Program-made: the position numbers and the translations under genes | Part shown: positions 10,222 to 18,451 of the stretch, piece by piece | Numbering within the stretch: the stretch's first letter is position 1 | Layout of the letters: every line of letters starts with the position of its first letter | Notes under the pieces: model-generated | The model's input: the letters and a program-made list of their open reading frames with translations, nothing else | Database searches by the model: none | Told to the model about the DNA's origin: nothing | Assembly: GCF_009725235.1 (NCBI RefSeq) | Contig: NZ_WJFC01000015.1 | Coordinates: forward strand, 1-64,000 | Length of the DNA: 64,000 bases | DNA from: Scytonema sp. UIC 10036 | GTDB taxonomy: Bacteria; Cyanobacteriota; Cyanobacteriia; Cyanobacteriales; Nostocaceae | Reading direction: 5' to 3'

Positions 10222-11586
10222 ATGAAATCTCTGCGTTGGTTGCTGCTGTTTCTGTTTCTGGGTATAGCAGCTTGCGATAAGCCGGGTACGGCGGCGCTGC
10301 CATGCGATCGAACTAGTGCTTACCCAGAAAAATCTACACCCCAAGCTTCTGCACCCTCTGCTCAACTAGCACAGAATTCGGCGCAAACACAAAATGTTAT
10401 TCCGACTGAAACATTGTCTCCTACACCTATTAATATTGACCTCAAAGGTTTACCAAAACCGTTTGCAACTGACAGTGCTTCAAAAAGACCCCAAGTCGTA
10501 CCGATTCCTGCAAAACCCACTCTGCGCGTACCTTCTGGCTTTGTCGTTAACGTTTTTGCGGATGGGTTGGATGCACCACGTTGGTTAGCTTTAACTCCTA
10601 GTGGAGATGTTTTAGTGACAGAAACCAGACAAAATCGCATTCGTTTACTTAAAGATACCAACGGTGATGGAGTAGCTGATGTTAAAGAGACATTTGCTAG
10701 TTCTGCAAATGGACTCAATATTCCCTTTGGTATGGCTTTTGCAGGTAATGCCTTCTTTTTGGGTAACACTGATGCTGTCCTGAAATTTCCTTACCAACAA
10801 GGTCAACAGCAACTCAGTGGTACCGGACAAAAAATCGCTGACCTACCAGGTGGTGGATACAATCAGCACTGGACTCGTAACGTGGTGTCATCACCAGATA
10901 GTAAAAAAATATACGTTTCCATTGGTTCCGAAAGTAATGTAGATGAAGAACCACTACCAAGGGCTTCCGTACAAGTTATAAACTTAGATGGGAGTGGACG
11001 ACAAACCTTTGCCTCTGGTTTGCGTAACCCAGTTGGTCTGGACTTTCACCCTGTAACAAAAGAACTTTACACAACTGTCAACGAACGAGACGGTATAGGA
11101 GATGATTTAGTACCAGACTACTTCACTCGCATTCAGCAGGGAGAATTCTACGGATGGCCGTATACGTACTTAACACCCAATAATATCGATCCCCGCCAAG
11201 CAACAGGTAACAAGAGCAAACGACCTGACTTAGCAGCCCGCACTCGTACCCCAGATGTTTTATTTCAAGCACATTCAGCAGCCTTGGGGTTGCAGTTTTA
11301 TGACGGTCAGACCTTTCCGCAAAAATACCGGAACGGTGCTTTTGTTGCCTTTCGCGGTTCTTGGAATCGCGATCGCGGTACTGGTTACAAAATTGTCTTT
11401 GTGCCTTTTGATAGTCAAGGGAGACCCCAAGGCTACTATGAAGACTTCCTTACAGGATTTCTACTTGACCCTTCTATACCCACAACTTGGGGGCGTCCTG
11501 TAGGCTTACTTGTCTTACCCGACGGTAGTCTTTTGGTTACCGAGGAAGCTAACAATCGGATTTATAGGATTCAGTATCAGGGTTAG
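10222..11586 (+). CDS. Lipoprotein PQQ-dependent sugar (sorbosone) dehydrogenase-like protein
   Basis: 454 residues. A signal peptide ends in the lipobox IAAC, so the protein is probably lipid-anchored at Cys19 on the periplasmic side. After a 75-residue Pro/Ser/Thr-rich linker comes a six-bladed beta-propeller of the GSDH/L-sorbosone dehydrogenase family (FVVNVFADGL, DAPRWLALTPSGDVLV, NGLNIPFGMAF, SGLRNPVGLDFHP, GEFYGWPY). These enzymes oxidise aldoses or sorbosone with PQQ, but many cyanobacterial members lack a known substrate. The mature N-terminus just after the lipobox is encoded by the 29-bp repeat at 10282-10310 (PGTAALPCD), which adds an extra Cys. Enzyme class is moderately sure; substrate is unknown. 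Confidence 0.82.
   Translation: MKSLRWLLLFLFLGIAACDKPGTAALPCDRTSAYPEKSTPQASAPSAQLAQNSAQTQNVIPTETLSPTPINIDLKGLPKPFATDSASKRPQVVPIPAKPTLRVPSGFVVNVFADGLDAPRWLALTPSGDVLVTETRQNRIRLLKDTNGDGVADVKETFASSANGLNIPFGMAFAGNAFFLGNTDAVLKFPYQQGQQQLSGTGQKIADLPGGGYNQHWTRNVVSSPDSKKIYVSIGSESNVDEEPLPRASVQVINLDGSGRQTFASGLRNPVGLDFHPVTKELYTTVNERDGIGDDLVPDYFTRIQQGEFYGWPYTYLTPNNIDPRQATGNKSKRPDLAARTRTPDVLFQAHSAALGLQFYDGQTFPQKYRNGAFVAFRGSWNRDRGTGYKIVFVPFDSQGRPQGYYEDFLTGFLLDPSIPTTWGRPVGLLVLPDGSLLVTEEANNRIYRIQYQG
10282..10310. repeat. 29-bp dispersed repeat, copy 2 (inside lipoprotein gene)
   Basis: Identical 29 bp to 9544-9572, here encoding the linker just after the lipobox, in a different frame from copy 1. Confidence 0.85.
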
Positions 11587-11727
11587 TGGTTAGTGGTTAG
11601 TAGTTGGTGGTTGGTGGTTAGTGGTTAGTAGTTGGTGGTTGGTGGTTAGTGGTTAGTGGTTATTAGCCGCAACCAACAACTAACAACTAACAACCAACAA
11701 CTAACAACCAACAACTAACAACCGACA
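11581..11727. repeat. Inverted pair of STRRs between convergent genes
   Basis: A GGTTAGT/GGTTGGT array (11581-11665) is followed by its complement-type array AACTAAC/AACCAAC (11670-11727). The two halves can fold into a very long stem between the convergent dehydrogenase and HEAT-repeat genes and could terminate both transcripts. Confidence 0.85.
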
Positions 11728-11731
11728 CACA

Positions 11732-12493
11732 TCAAAACCATCCCTCAAGTTCGAGGGTTTCTATCATCTGGAGTCCACGGGTATCACCGATACCTAAAAT
11801 AGCGGCTTTGGCATCCTCCCTAACTCCTAAATCTTTGTCTTCAGCAAAAGCTTGAATTAAAGCGTCTATAGCTGTGGCATAGACGACATTAGAAGGGAGT
11901 TCGCGGCACAATTGCCCTAATGCCCAGGCACAATTACTTCGCACAGGGGCAACCGGGTCTTGCACCAATGCTTCAATCAAGGGTGGTATTGCCCCCACAA
12001 CTGCTTCATAACCTACATCTGCCATCTGAACTAGGGCGCTTGCCGCCCACAAACGTACTGCTGAAATATCGGTTCTTAACGCATCTGTGAGGGGCGCTAA
12101 AGAACGGCGATCGCGACAGTTTCCCAATGCCCAAATAATGCCTTTACGTGCGTAACCGTTCCAATCTCGGTTTAATTGGGTAATTAATGGCTCCACGGCA
12201 TCTGGGCTTGGGTTGCGTCCAATAGCATATGCCGCACTCACTCGCACCAAAGGGCAAGTATCAGTTAACAAATGAATCAAATGCGGAATAGCTCGTGCAT
12301 CTTCTATGTCACAAAAAGCACGAGAAGCCAGCATTCTTTGCTGTGGTTCTGGATGTTCCAATAGAGCTAGCATTGCCTCTGGATTGGGCTTAGGTGTTTC
12401 TGCTTCCGCAGTTAGTGGTCCTAAATGGTCTAGGGGGCTTTCCAGTTCTATTTCTATATCATCAAGTAAGCTTAGGTCTTCTTCGTCATACAT
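11732..12493 (-). CDS. HEAT-repeat (PBS lyase-like) protein
   Basis: 253 residues. An acidic N-terminus (DEEDLSLLDDIEIELE) precedes five to six HEAT/PBS-lyase-type repeats of about 30-37 residues, each with the pattern of a helix, D-x-x-V-R and a second helix (ACPLVRVSAAYAIGRN-like units; CAWALGQL). This family includes CpcE/F-type lyases and NblB-like proteins, but conserved catalytic features cannot be assigned, so it is best called a protein-interaction scaffold. It is transcribed alone from a leader with two small hairpins (12501-12546). Confidence 0.8.
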   Translation of the reverse strand: MYDEEDLSLLDDIEIELESPLDHLGPLTAEAETPKPNPEAMLALLEHPEPQQRMLASRAFCDIEDARAIPHLIHLLTDTCPLVRVSAAYAIGRNPSPDAVEPLITQLNRDWNGYARKGIIWALGNCRDRRSLAPLTDALRTDISAVRLWAASALVQMADVGYEAVVGAIPPLIEALVQDPVAPVRSNCAWALGQLCRELPSNVVYATAIDALIQAFAEDKDLGVREDAKAAILGIGDTRGLQMIETLELEGWF

Positions 12494-12500
12494 ATCGTGT

Positions 12501-12546
12501 ATTAATCCCTGATAGGGATTAATATAAAACCCTTCGTGTCACGAAG
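12501..12546. promoter_or_regulatory. Two small hairpins upstream of the HEAT-repeat gene
   Basis: ATTAATCCC / GGGATTAAT arms at 12501-12523 and CTTCGTG / CACGAAG arms at 12532-12546 lie within 55 bp upstream of the minus-strand start codon. They may be an operator or leader structure. Confidence 0.4.
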
Positions 12547-12594
12547 TGAAGACGTATAAGTTTTCTGGCTCAATATTGCACTTACGCATAAATT

Positions 12595-13164
12595 TTATTC
12601 GTTACTGTTAAGAGGTTTCAACATCCACAGTGATTGAGTTTGATAGCCAAGCTGATTGTAAAGATTGTATGCGGGTGCATTCGACTCAAACACTTGTAAT
12701 GCTATCTGGCGATCGCCTCTAGCCTTTGCCCAATTTTCCACATAAAGCATCAAAGCTTTAGCAATGCCCTGTCGCCGATGTTCTGGCACAACGTAAAGTA
12801 AGAAAATATGAGAGTGACGAGTTCCCTGTATCTGATCGATAGCATTTCCCACCCAGATACAGGCGACGGGAGACTGAGGGGAGGAGGAGGTAGACATGGG
12901 AGAAGGGGTAGACATGGTAGAAGATGCTCCCTTGTCTTCCTTGTCTTCCTTGTCTTCCTTGTCTTCCTTGTCCCTCTGTCTTACAAAAACCCACCACACA
13001 GGTGTTTTACTAGAAAAATACTGCTCGACTGTTTGTAATAAATGAGAAAAATCCTGTTGCTCTGGGAAAAGTTCTTGGTAAGTTCGCTGCATGAACTTGA
13101 CCAATAGGGCGCGGTCTAGAGTAGAACCACGGCGAACAATATAATCAGGTAGTAAAGATTCCAA
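12595..13164 (-). CDS. GNAT-family N-acetyltransferase with low-complexity insert
   Basis: 189 residues. The GNAT fold is recognisable from motif A: HIFLLYVVPEHRRQGIAKALM binds acetyl-CoA through its R/Q-x-x-G-x-A segment, followed by VFESNAPAYNLYNQLGY (motif B). The acetylated substrate is unknown. Between strands, about residues 68-102 form an odd low-complexity insert, (KED)n followed by Ser/Thr/Pro-rich sequence. It is encoded by a 9-nt tandem repeat (12925-12972) plus STRR-like DNA, and lies where a surface loop would be tolerated. Confidence 0.8.
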   Translation of the reverse strand: MESLLPDYIVRRGSTLDRALLVKFMQRTYQELFPEQQDFSHLLQTVEQYFSSKTPVWWVFVRQRDKEDKEDKEDKEDKGASSTMSTPSPMSTSSSPQSPVACIWVGNAIDQIQGTRHSHIFLLYVVPEHRRQGIAKALMLYVENWAKARGDRQIALQVFESNAPAYNLYNQLGYQTQSLWMLKPLNSNE

Positions 13165-13214
13165 AACTAAATGGGGAAAAGTTTTATATTTTTTTTAAAG
13201 GTAGTTAGTGGTGA

Positions 13215-13316
13215 GACAGGCGTCTCGCCTGTCCCACGCCACTAACCACTAACTACTAACCACTAACTACTAACCACTAACTACTAACCACTAACTACTA
13301 ACCACTAACTCCTAAC
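13215..13316. repeat. GACAGGCG palindrome plus STRR array
   Basis: GACAGGCG TCT CGCCTGTC hairpin (13215-13233), then about ten heptamers of the ACTAACC/ACTAACT type (13241-13316). The array supplies the last codons of the small gene at 13305. Confidence 0.8.
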
Positions 13317-13457
13317 CAACAACATTCCCAATTCTCCAATAGGTGCAGGTGCTGCCATATCTGAGGGTAGGAAGATGCGAGCGCTAACTGCCACAAGGGC
13401 AACAAAAAATATCAGCACTACAAGTAGCGGCGCAATATACTGTCGGAAAATAGCCAT
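13305..13457 (-). CDS. 50-residue single-pass membrane microprotein
   Basis: ATG at 13457; 50 codons. The protein starts MAIFRQYIAPLL, has one transmembrane helix (about residues 9-29, rich in V/L/I/F), then a short polar tail IFLPSDMAAPAPIGE. This Pro/Ala-rich end and small size resemble accessory subunits of photosynthetic or NDH complexes, but I do not recognise the family. The last six residues (LLVRS) come from the neighbouring STRR, so the ancestral C-terminus was probably near GELG. Its codon pattern and TM profile look real even though it is too short for routine gene calling. Confidence 0.6.
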   Translation of the reverse strand: MAIFRQYIAPLLVVLIFFVALVAVSARIFLPSDMAAPAPIGELGMLLVRS

Positions 13458-13662
13458 AACACAGAATGCTTGGAACAGCAAATCATTATGATAACTAGCT
13501 TAAGAAATATTAAGCTGACTTAATTTATTTTAGCGACTTTGGAGCTCTCATACCATATTAAATAAAGAATGCGAGAGATTGTTGGTTGAAATCAAGTCAA
13601 GGCATGACTTTCTCAATCCAAAATCTAAAATCTAAAATCCAAAATGGTATCAGGAGACAAAG

Positions 13663-14082
13663 TTATCGGCGATCGCGTTCCAAATCGGCAATAGTTTTTT
13701 CCCAATACCAATTTTCCGGCATGCCGGGAAAATCTTGCTTTGCCTGCTCGACGAGTCGTTCAGCAGTGGAAATGTCACCAGATAACAGACTAATCAGCTT
13801 ATTCTTAAGACTGTCATCAGGTATACGCTCATCACTCTGAGGCTGGGGCTTACTTCCACTAGAAGAAGAAGGTCGAGATGACGGTGACTGCTGCCTTCTA
13901 AATTCCCAAAATAAGACATAATACAGCGTACCAAAAATGACAATTAGGCTAAATGTTCCTAGAAAAGTGAACAAGTTAAGTGGTAAAAATCCCAGAACTA
14001 GCTGGGAAAGAACGTAGCCAAGTAGTACGCCAGTGATTAAAAGAATAACTGTTGCGGTACTAATGATGAGCTTCTGCCCCAT
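13663..14082 (-). CDS. Two-TM small membrane protein, unknown function
   Basis: 139 residues. There are two hydrophobic helices (about 5-28 and 34-61), a Ser/Pro/Gln-rich linker (68-87), and a soluble helical C-terminus (LLSGDISTAERLVEQAKQDFPGMPENWYWEKTIADLE). The Trp/Pro pattern in PENWYWEK and the TPR-like helix pair are the only notable motifs. It begins 5 bp after the MFS permease gene and is very likely co-transcribed with it. No function is recognised. Confidence 0.7.
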   Translation of the reverse strand: MGQKLIISTATVILLITGVLLGYVLSQLVLGFLPLNLFTFLGTFSLIVIFGTLYYVLFWEFRRQQSPSSRPSSSSGSKPQPQSDERIPDDSLKNKLISLLSGDISTAERLVEQAKQDFPGMPENWYWEKTIADLERDRR

Positions 14083-14087
14083 AATTC

Positions 14088-15359
14088 TTATTCCTCATAG
14101 TCAAGTCCGGGTCTCTTCATTGGTTCTGGTTGTTGATTCCAAGGAGCAAACCATGGTAGTAAAAGCAAACCGGGTACAGCAGCTGCGATACTAATTAGGA
14201 AAAATGCTGGCCAACCCATATCTTTTGCTACAACTCCCGATGGAGCAACTAAAACATCACGGCTGACAGCCATAAAGCTGGAGAGTAAAGCATACTGAGT
14301 TGCAGAAAAGCGCTGATTGCATTGACTCATTAAAAAGGCAACAAACGCTGCTGTTCCCAATCCACCACAAAAGTTCTCTATGTTAATGGTAAGTACCAAA
14401 AACTGATAGTTTTTACCTAGTTGTGCAAGTCCAAAGTAAGCTAAGTTACTTACGGCTTGCAAAGCGCCAAACACCCATAGGGAGCGATTAATACCAATTT
14501 GACTCAAAATTGCTCCCCCAACGAGAGTTCCAACAATTGTCGCAATCAATCCCATACCAGTTTGAATTGCGCCAATATCAGTGAGGGTAAACCCTGTTTG
14601 AATCAAAAAAGGTGTTGACATACTGCTTAAGAAAGCATCACCTAGTTTATAGAGAACAATAAACACCAAAACTAAGAAGCCCTGCAATACCCCCCGTCTT
14701 TGGAAAAATTCCCCAAACGGTAAAAGTACAGCTTCTCCTAAAGATTCTGGCGGGTTAATATGCTTTGGTTCTGGTGCCAATAGAGTACCAAAAATTCCAA
14801 TTGCCATGCTTAAGGCCATCAACAAATAAACCGATGACCAAGGTATCCTATCAGCAAGTATGAGCGCTAGAGAACCGGTAAGCAACAATGCAGCTCGGTA
14901 ACCTAAAACGAAAATTGCTGCACCAGCGCCCATTTCCGATTGTTTCAGGACATCAGTTCGATAGGCGTCAGCGACAATATCTTGAGTTGCGCTGAAAAAA
15001 GCGATCGCAATAGCGTTAACAGCTAAAAGTTGTAGTGCTTGCTTGGGCTGTTGAAAAGCCATCAGAGCAATAGTCAACAACAACCCAATCTGTAGAACAA
15101 TTAACCAACCGCGACGCCGTCCCAAAAATGGCAGTGCAAAGCGATCGATTAGAGGCGACCAGATAAACTTAAAGGAGTAAGGCAAAGCCACCAAGCTAAA
15201 CAGCCCAATAGATGCCAAATCCACCTTTTCCACTGTCATCCAAGCTTTCAAGGTCGTCCCTGTTAAAAACAACGGCAAACCAGATGCAAAACCCAGCAAT
15301 AACAGCGTTGCCATTTTGCGGCTTATAAAAACCTCTTGTATTGATAATATTGCTTTCAC
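14088..15359 (-). CDS. AmpG-like MFS permease (PAT family)
   Basis: Twelve-TM major facilitator of the peptide/acetyl-CoA transporter family, to which AmpG (anhydro-muropeptide importer) belongs. Diagnostic N-terminus: LLLGFASGLPLFLTGTTLKAWM, then the loop SPLIDRF and FLGRRRGW between TM2 and TM3. The role is probably muropeptide recycling across the inner membrane; the substrate is inferred. I chose the GTG at 15359, which has a GGAGGAG ribosome site 12 nt upstream. The longer frame (to 15524) would run through STRR DNA (LPPTLYPLLPTPYPL) and is unlikely. It is the first gene of a two-gene operon with the 139-residue membrane protein. Confidence 0.83.
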   Translation of the reverse strand: MKAILSIQEVFISRKMATLLLLGFASGLPLFLTGTTLKAWMTVEKVDLASIGLFSLVALPYSFKFIWSPLIDRFALPFLGRRRGWLIVLQIGLLLTIALMAFQQPKQALQLLAVNAIAIAFFSATQDIVADAYRTDVLKQSEMGAGAAIFVLGYRAALLLTGSLALILADRIPWSSVYLLMALSMAIGIFGTLLAPEPKHINPPESLGEAVLLPFGEFFQRRGVLQGFLVLVFIVLYKLGDAFLSSMSTPFLIQTGFTLTDIGAIQTGMGLIATIVGTLVGGAILSQIGINRSLWVFGALQAVSNLAYFGLAQLGKNYQFLVLTINIENFCGGLGTAAFVAFLMSQCNQRFSATQYALLSSFMAVSRDVLVAPSGVVAKDMGWPAFFLISIAAAVPGLLLLPWFAPWNQQPEPMKRPGLDYEE

Positions 15360-15444
15360 AGTTTTAATATTCTCCTCCGGTATCCGGACGATGTGAGTTA
15401 TGTTGCCACATTTATAAAGTAGTGTCAGGCAAAGATGCCAATTT

Positions 15445-15590
15445 AGGGGGTAGGGGGTAGGGAGTAGAGGGTAGAGGGTAGGGGGTAGGAAATAAATTTG
15501 TGAAACGTTGTCAAAATAATTCAATTCTCCTTATCCCTAATCCCTCTTCCCTAGCCCCTAACCCCTACCCCCTACCCCCCTATTCCCTCA
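15445..15590. repeat. Inverted STRR arrays, (GGGGTAG)n and (CCCCTAC)n
   Basis: GTAGGGG-type heptamers (15445-15489) and CCCCTAC-type heptamers (15530-15590) face each other around a 40-bp spacer and can form a long stem downstream of dndE and upstream of the permease gene. Confidence 0.8.
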
Positions 15591-15612
15591 ATTGCCAATT
15601 CAATCAAATCTC

Positions 15613-15969
15613 TCAATTTTCCTTAATATTTGGATCGCCAGCTAAGTAACCGATACCGCGATGTAAGTGAAGGCGAAACTGCGTGGCAAGAGTTTCTTTA
15701 TCTGTCCCAAAGCCATCGTTGTAACAGCGTTGCTTGAGCGCAAGTAACAGAATATCGGACATCTCGCCACCAAATACTGACCATGTCATTTCAACGTTGC
15801 TATCAGCTGGTATGGGTACGGGTGATGGAGGTGTTGGTTCTGCAAGAGAACGACAAAAACCCCAACGACACAACACGTTCCAGTTTTCAATTTTGGTATT
15901 GCGTTTGAGTTTGATAAGTTGTTCTTTTGCTGTTTGTGAGAGTTTTATCCGGTCAATGGGAGGTTCCAT
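15613..15969 (-). CDS. dndE: DNA phosphorothioation protein DndE
   Basis: 118 residues, normal length for DndE. Typical features are IKLSQTAKEQLIKLKRNTKIENWNVLCRWGFCRSL at the N-terminus (positions 8-42) and the C-terminal LHRGIGYLAGD. DndE binds nicked duplex DNA and works with DndC and DndD to put sulfur into the DNA backbone. It is the last gene of the minus-strand dndC-dndD-dndE series. A 295-bp spacer separates it from dndD, which is unusual for genes that commonly abut; that spacer carries palindromic repeats. Confidence 0.92.
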   Translation of the reverse strand: MEPPIDRIKLSQTAKEQLIKLKRNTKIENWNVLCRWGFCRSLAEPTPPSPVPIPADSNVEMTWSVFGGEMSDILLLALKQRCYNDGFGTDKETLATQFRLHLHRGIGYLAGDPNIKEN

Positions 15970-16264
15970 GGGTAGACAGTGGCGTAGGTATGAAGAAAAA
16001 CACGATGTTTGAGCTACATTATGGAGATTATTTCATGTGCAGCGCAAACACTTCAGGATAAAGTACTTCACTGATAGTGTCCAGATCCCCGACTTCTTAA
16101 AGGATACTGTTGGCGAATCAAGAATCTGACCCCCCACCTCGTCTACCTCGTTCCTAGGCGGAGCCTCGCAGCGGTCTCACTTTTCACAAATAATCTAGGA
16201 TTGCTATGGAATGAAGAAAAATGTAGATAAGGTATTCTGAATGCAAAAAGCAAAATGTTATAAA
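15970..16264. other. Spacer between dndD and dndE with repeat relics
   Basis: It contains GATCCCCGACTTCTT (16084-16098), a half of a palindrome family also seen at 43059-43089, and a degraded copy of the CTCGTTCCCAGGCGGAGCC family (about 16147-16167). No gene is visible. Confidence 0.6.
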
Positions 16265-18250
16265 TTACCAAAAATACCCTTCTTTAACCGTTGTTTGACG
16301 GGTTAATGGATTGTATTGCAAGAGATATTTACGAGCGATCGCATCATTTTCTTGCAAGGCTTTAAATTCTTTTTCTGCAATTTCTGTATCGGTAGAAAGT
16401 AGAATTACCTGATGAGAAGCTGAGGGAAAGTAACGCTCAACTAAGTTAGTGCGGTGAGAAGAATCTAGCCTTCCTAAAGGAGTATCAATTGCTACAGGCA
16501 ATTGATGCCCGGAAACACGAGCCAATCCCCAAAGGAATGCGATCGCTAAAAGTTGCTTCTCTCCTGCAGATAAACGATGTTTTGGAACCATCTTACCTTG
16601 TAAATCGTACAAAGAGAGACCAAAAGTATCAGTATCAATGACTATACGATGTACCAAATCAGACTTGTGCAGTAGGTAGCGAAAACACTCAGTCACTTTC
16701 TCTTCCAACGTATTAAGTTTTTTCAGAGTTAAGCGTTCGCGGAAGAGACTGAGTGTCTGTTGGACTTTGGTAGATACAGCAATTATATGTTCATAATTTT
16801 TTGTATCTAGATTTTGTTTAGTATATTCTTGTAAAGCCTTTTTTGTTTCTTTGACTTCACTCTCTAATTTCTCTAAACGATGTTTAATTCTTTCGTGAAA
16901 TATTTTTCTTTCAGCTAATTTACTTTGTGCTGCTTCCAATATATCTACTAACTTTTGATAATCTTCTGGTAATGCTGCTGTCTGTAATTTTCTTTCAAAA
17001 ATTTCAATTTCTTTTTCTTGACTCTTCAGATTTTTCACTTGTTGATTAGTATGACTTTTTAACCTTTTTAAAGAGCCTTGTAATTGATAGAGCTGATTTA
17101 AGCTTTCAACATCAGCAAATAACCAAACATTAGCGCTTTCTTCTTGTTGTAAGCTCTGACTTTCTTGCTCGAAGATTATTTGAATTTTATCCTTATAATC
17201 TTCTGAAATTCCTAACTGACTAATACACTCAATTAAGCGTTTATCTCGCTCAAGAATAATATTTTTTGCTATTTGAACCTGTTGTATGCGAAATTCTTTT
17301 TCTCCTTGCATCTGTACCTGAGTGAGTAAAGATTCTATTAATGCTAGTGGTAGAGCACCACCAGCTGATTGACATAGCTCCTGACGTACTTTGTTTGTCT
17401 CAGAGATTTTTTCCTTTTGTTGTATTTCTAGCTGGTTCCGTTCGCTAGCAATTTTACCACCTTCAGTAAGGAATTTATTAAATGCTTCTTTCTGTTCGTT
17501 TTCTGCTGCTTGTAATTGTTTTTCTACTTTTGTTAACTGATTTTTTGTTGATTCCTTTTCTTCCTCTTGCTTTTTTAGCTTTTTTTCTATTTCCTCTAAA
17601 TCTATCAAATCTTTAGCATTTGCCATTTCTTTACGTTTACGATTGACCAATATTTCTATATCAAATGCTAAACGTTCTACCAACTCTAGACCTAAAAGAG
17701 AGCGAATTGCCTCACCTATAAAAGATGGAGGTGTGTCTTGCTCTGCTAGATCTTTTACCTGTTCACCATCAAAAAGAAATAAATTAGAAATTCCTAATGG
17801 GAGTAGATTTTCAATGTACTCGTCCCAGATATTAACTAATGAAGAAAGAGGCCAAGTTTCATCCTTTGTGTTCAAAATACCTAAGTTGTCTTTAGCATCT
17901 TTAGGATTTTTTGTCCAATATCGTACTATTCGATATTGTACTGGCTCACCATTTTCGATATGTTCAAAAACTAATTCAATCCGAGTATCTTGATTTGGTG
18001 GAGTGTGGCTGTTTACACATTGGGTAAGAAAGTCACCGTAACTCAAATTTCCGCGAGTAGAACATTGAGCACGATGCCCATAAAGTGCAAGGCGAATAGC
18101 ATCCATGAGAGTAGTTTTACCTTCACCATTCATTCCACCTATAAGGATAATTGAGCGAGAATTTTCTTCATCAATTTTTGGATCGAGATTGATGACTTGA
18201 CGCCCAGAGTAAGGACCAAAATTTTGCAGTACAAGTTCAATAAATTTCAT
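16265..18250 (-). CDS. dndD: DNA phosphorothioation protein DndD (SMC/RecN-like ATPase)
   Basis: 661 residues. N-terminal ATPase half with Walker A GGMNGEGKTTLMDAI (about 38-52), a Q-loop region FLFDGEQVKDLAE, a long central coiled coil (about 190-540) rich in K/E/Q with a putative hinge, and a C-terminal half with ABC signature LSAGEKQLLAIAFLWG and Walker B LPVAIDTPLGRLD. This is the SMC/Rad50-like layout of DndD, whose ATPase is thought to alter DNA structure during sulfur insertion. It lies downstream of dndC with a 201-bp gap containing a CATTCCCA/TGGGAATG hairpin, so transcription from dndC through dndD is likely but not certain. Confidence 0.94.
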   Translation of the reverse strand: MKFIELVLQNFGPYSGRQVINLDPKIDEENSRSIILIGGMNGEGKTTLMDAIRLALYGHRAQCSTRGNLSYGDFLTQCVNSHTPPNQDTRIELVFEHIENGEPVQYRIVRYWTKNPKDAKDNLGILNTKDETWPLSSLVNIWDEYIENLLPLGISNLFLFDGEQVKDLAEQDTPPSFIGEAIRSLLGLELVERLAFDIEILVNRKRKEMANAKDLIDLEEIEKKLKKQEEEKESTKNQLTKVEKQLQAAENEQKEAFNKFLTEGGKIASERNQLEIQQKEKISETNKVRQELCQSAGGALPLALIESLLTQVQMQGEKEFRIQQVQIAKNIILERDKRLIECISQLGISEDYKDKIQIIFEQESQSLQQEESANVWLFADVESLNQLYQLQGSLKRLKSHTNQQVKNLKSQEKEIEIFERKLQTAALPEDYQKLVDILEAAQSKLAERKIFHERIKHRLEKLESEVKETKKALQEYTKQNLDTKNYEHIIAVSTKVQQTLSLFRERLTLKKLNTLEEKVTECFRYLLHKSDLVHRIVIDTDTFGLSLYDLQGKMVPKHRLSAGEKQLLAIAFLWGLARVSGHQLPVAIDTPLGRLDSSHRTNLVERYFPSASHQVILLSTDTEIAEKEFKALQENDAIARKYLLQYNPLTRQTTVKEGYFW

Positions 18251-18352
18251 GATTTTTTCTCGTTTTCCCCATGAGTCTGGGAATGCGTTTAGGGAGGATC
18301 TGCCTCTTGTAATTAGTTTTTAAAAGATTTGAGGTAGAAGCCCACAAATAGG

Positions 18353-18377
18353 CATTCCCACGTTCTGTGTGGGAATG
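18353..18377. repeat. CATTCCCA ... TGGGAATG palindrome
   Basis: 8-bp perfect arms with a 9-nt loop in the dndC-dndD spacer. It looks like a member of the widespread cyanobacterial TTCCCACGNTCTGNGTGGGAA family. Confidence 0.6.
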
Positions 18378-18451
18378 AGCTAAAGGTAGCAAGGGTAATG
18401 GTAGTTCATCAGGTTATACCTGGATGATTCCATAAAAGATGAGGAGCAGCT

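Noticed and set aside
10123..10769. Minus-strand ORFs opposite the lipoprotein dehydrogenase
   Set aside because: They are shadows of a well supported gene and show no motifs.
11581..11727. Repeat array that looks like CRISPR at first sight
   Set aside because: Units are 7 nt without spacers; this is an STRR, and no cas genes are present in the window.
14088..15524. Longer start of the permease gene
   Set aside because: The extra 55 codons translate STRR DNA and lack a ribosome site; the GTG at 15359 has GGAGGAG upstream and gives the normal AmpG N-terminus.
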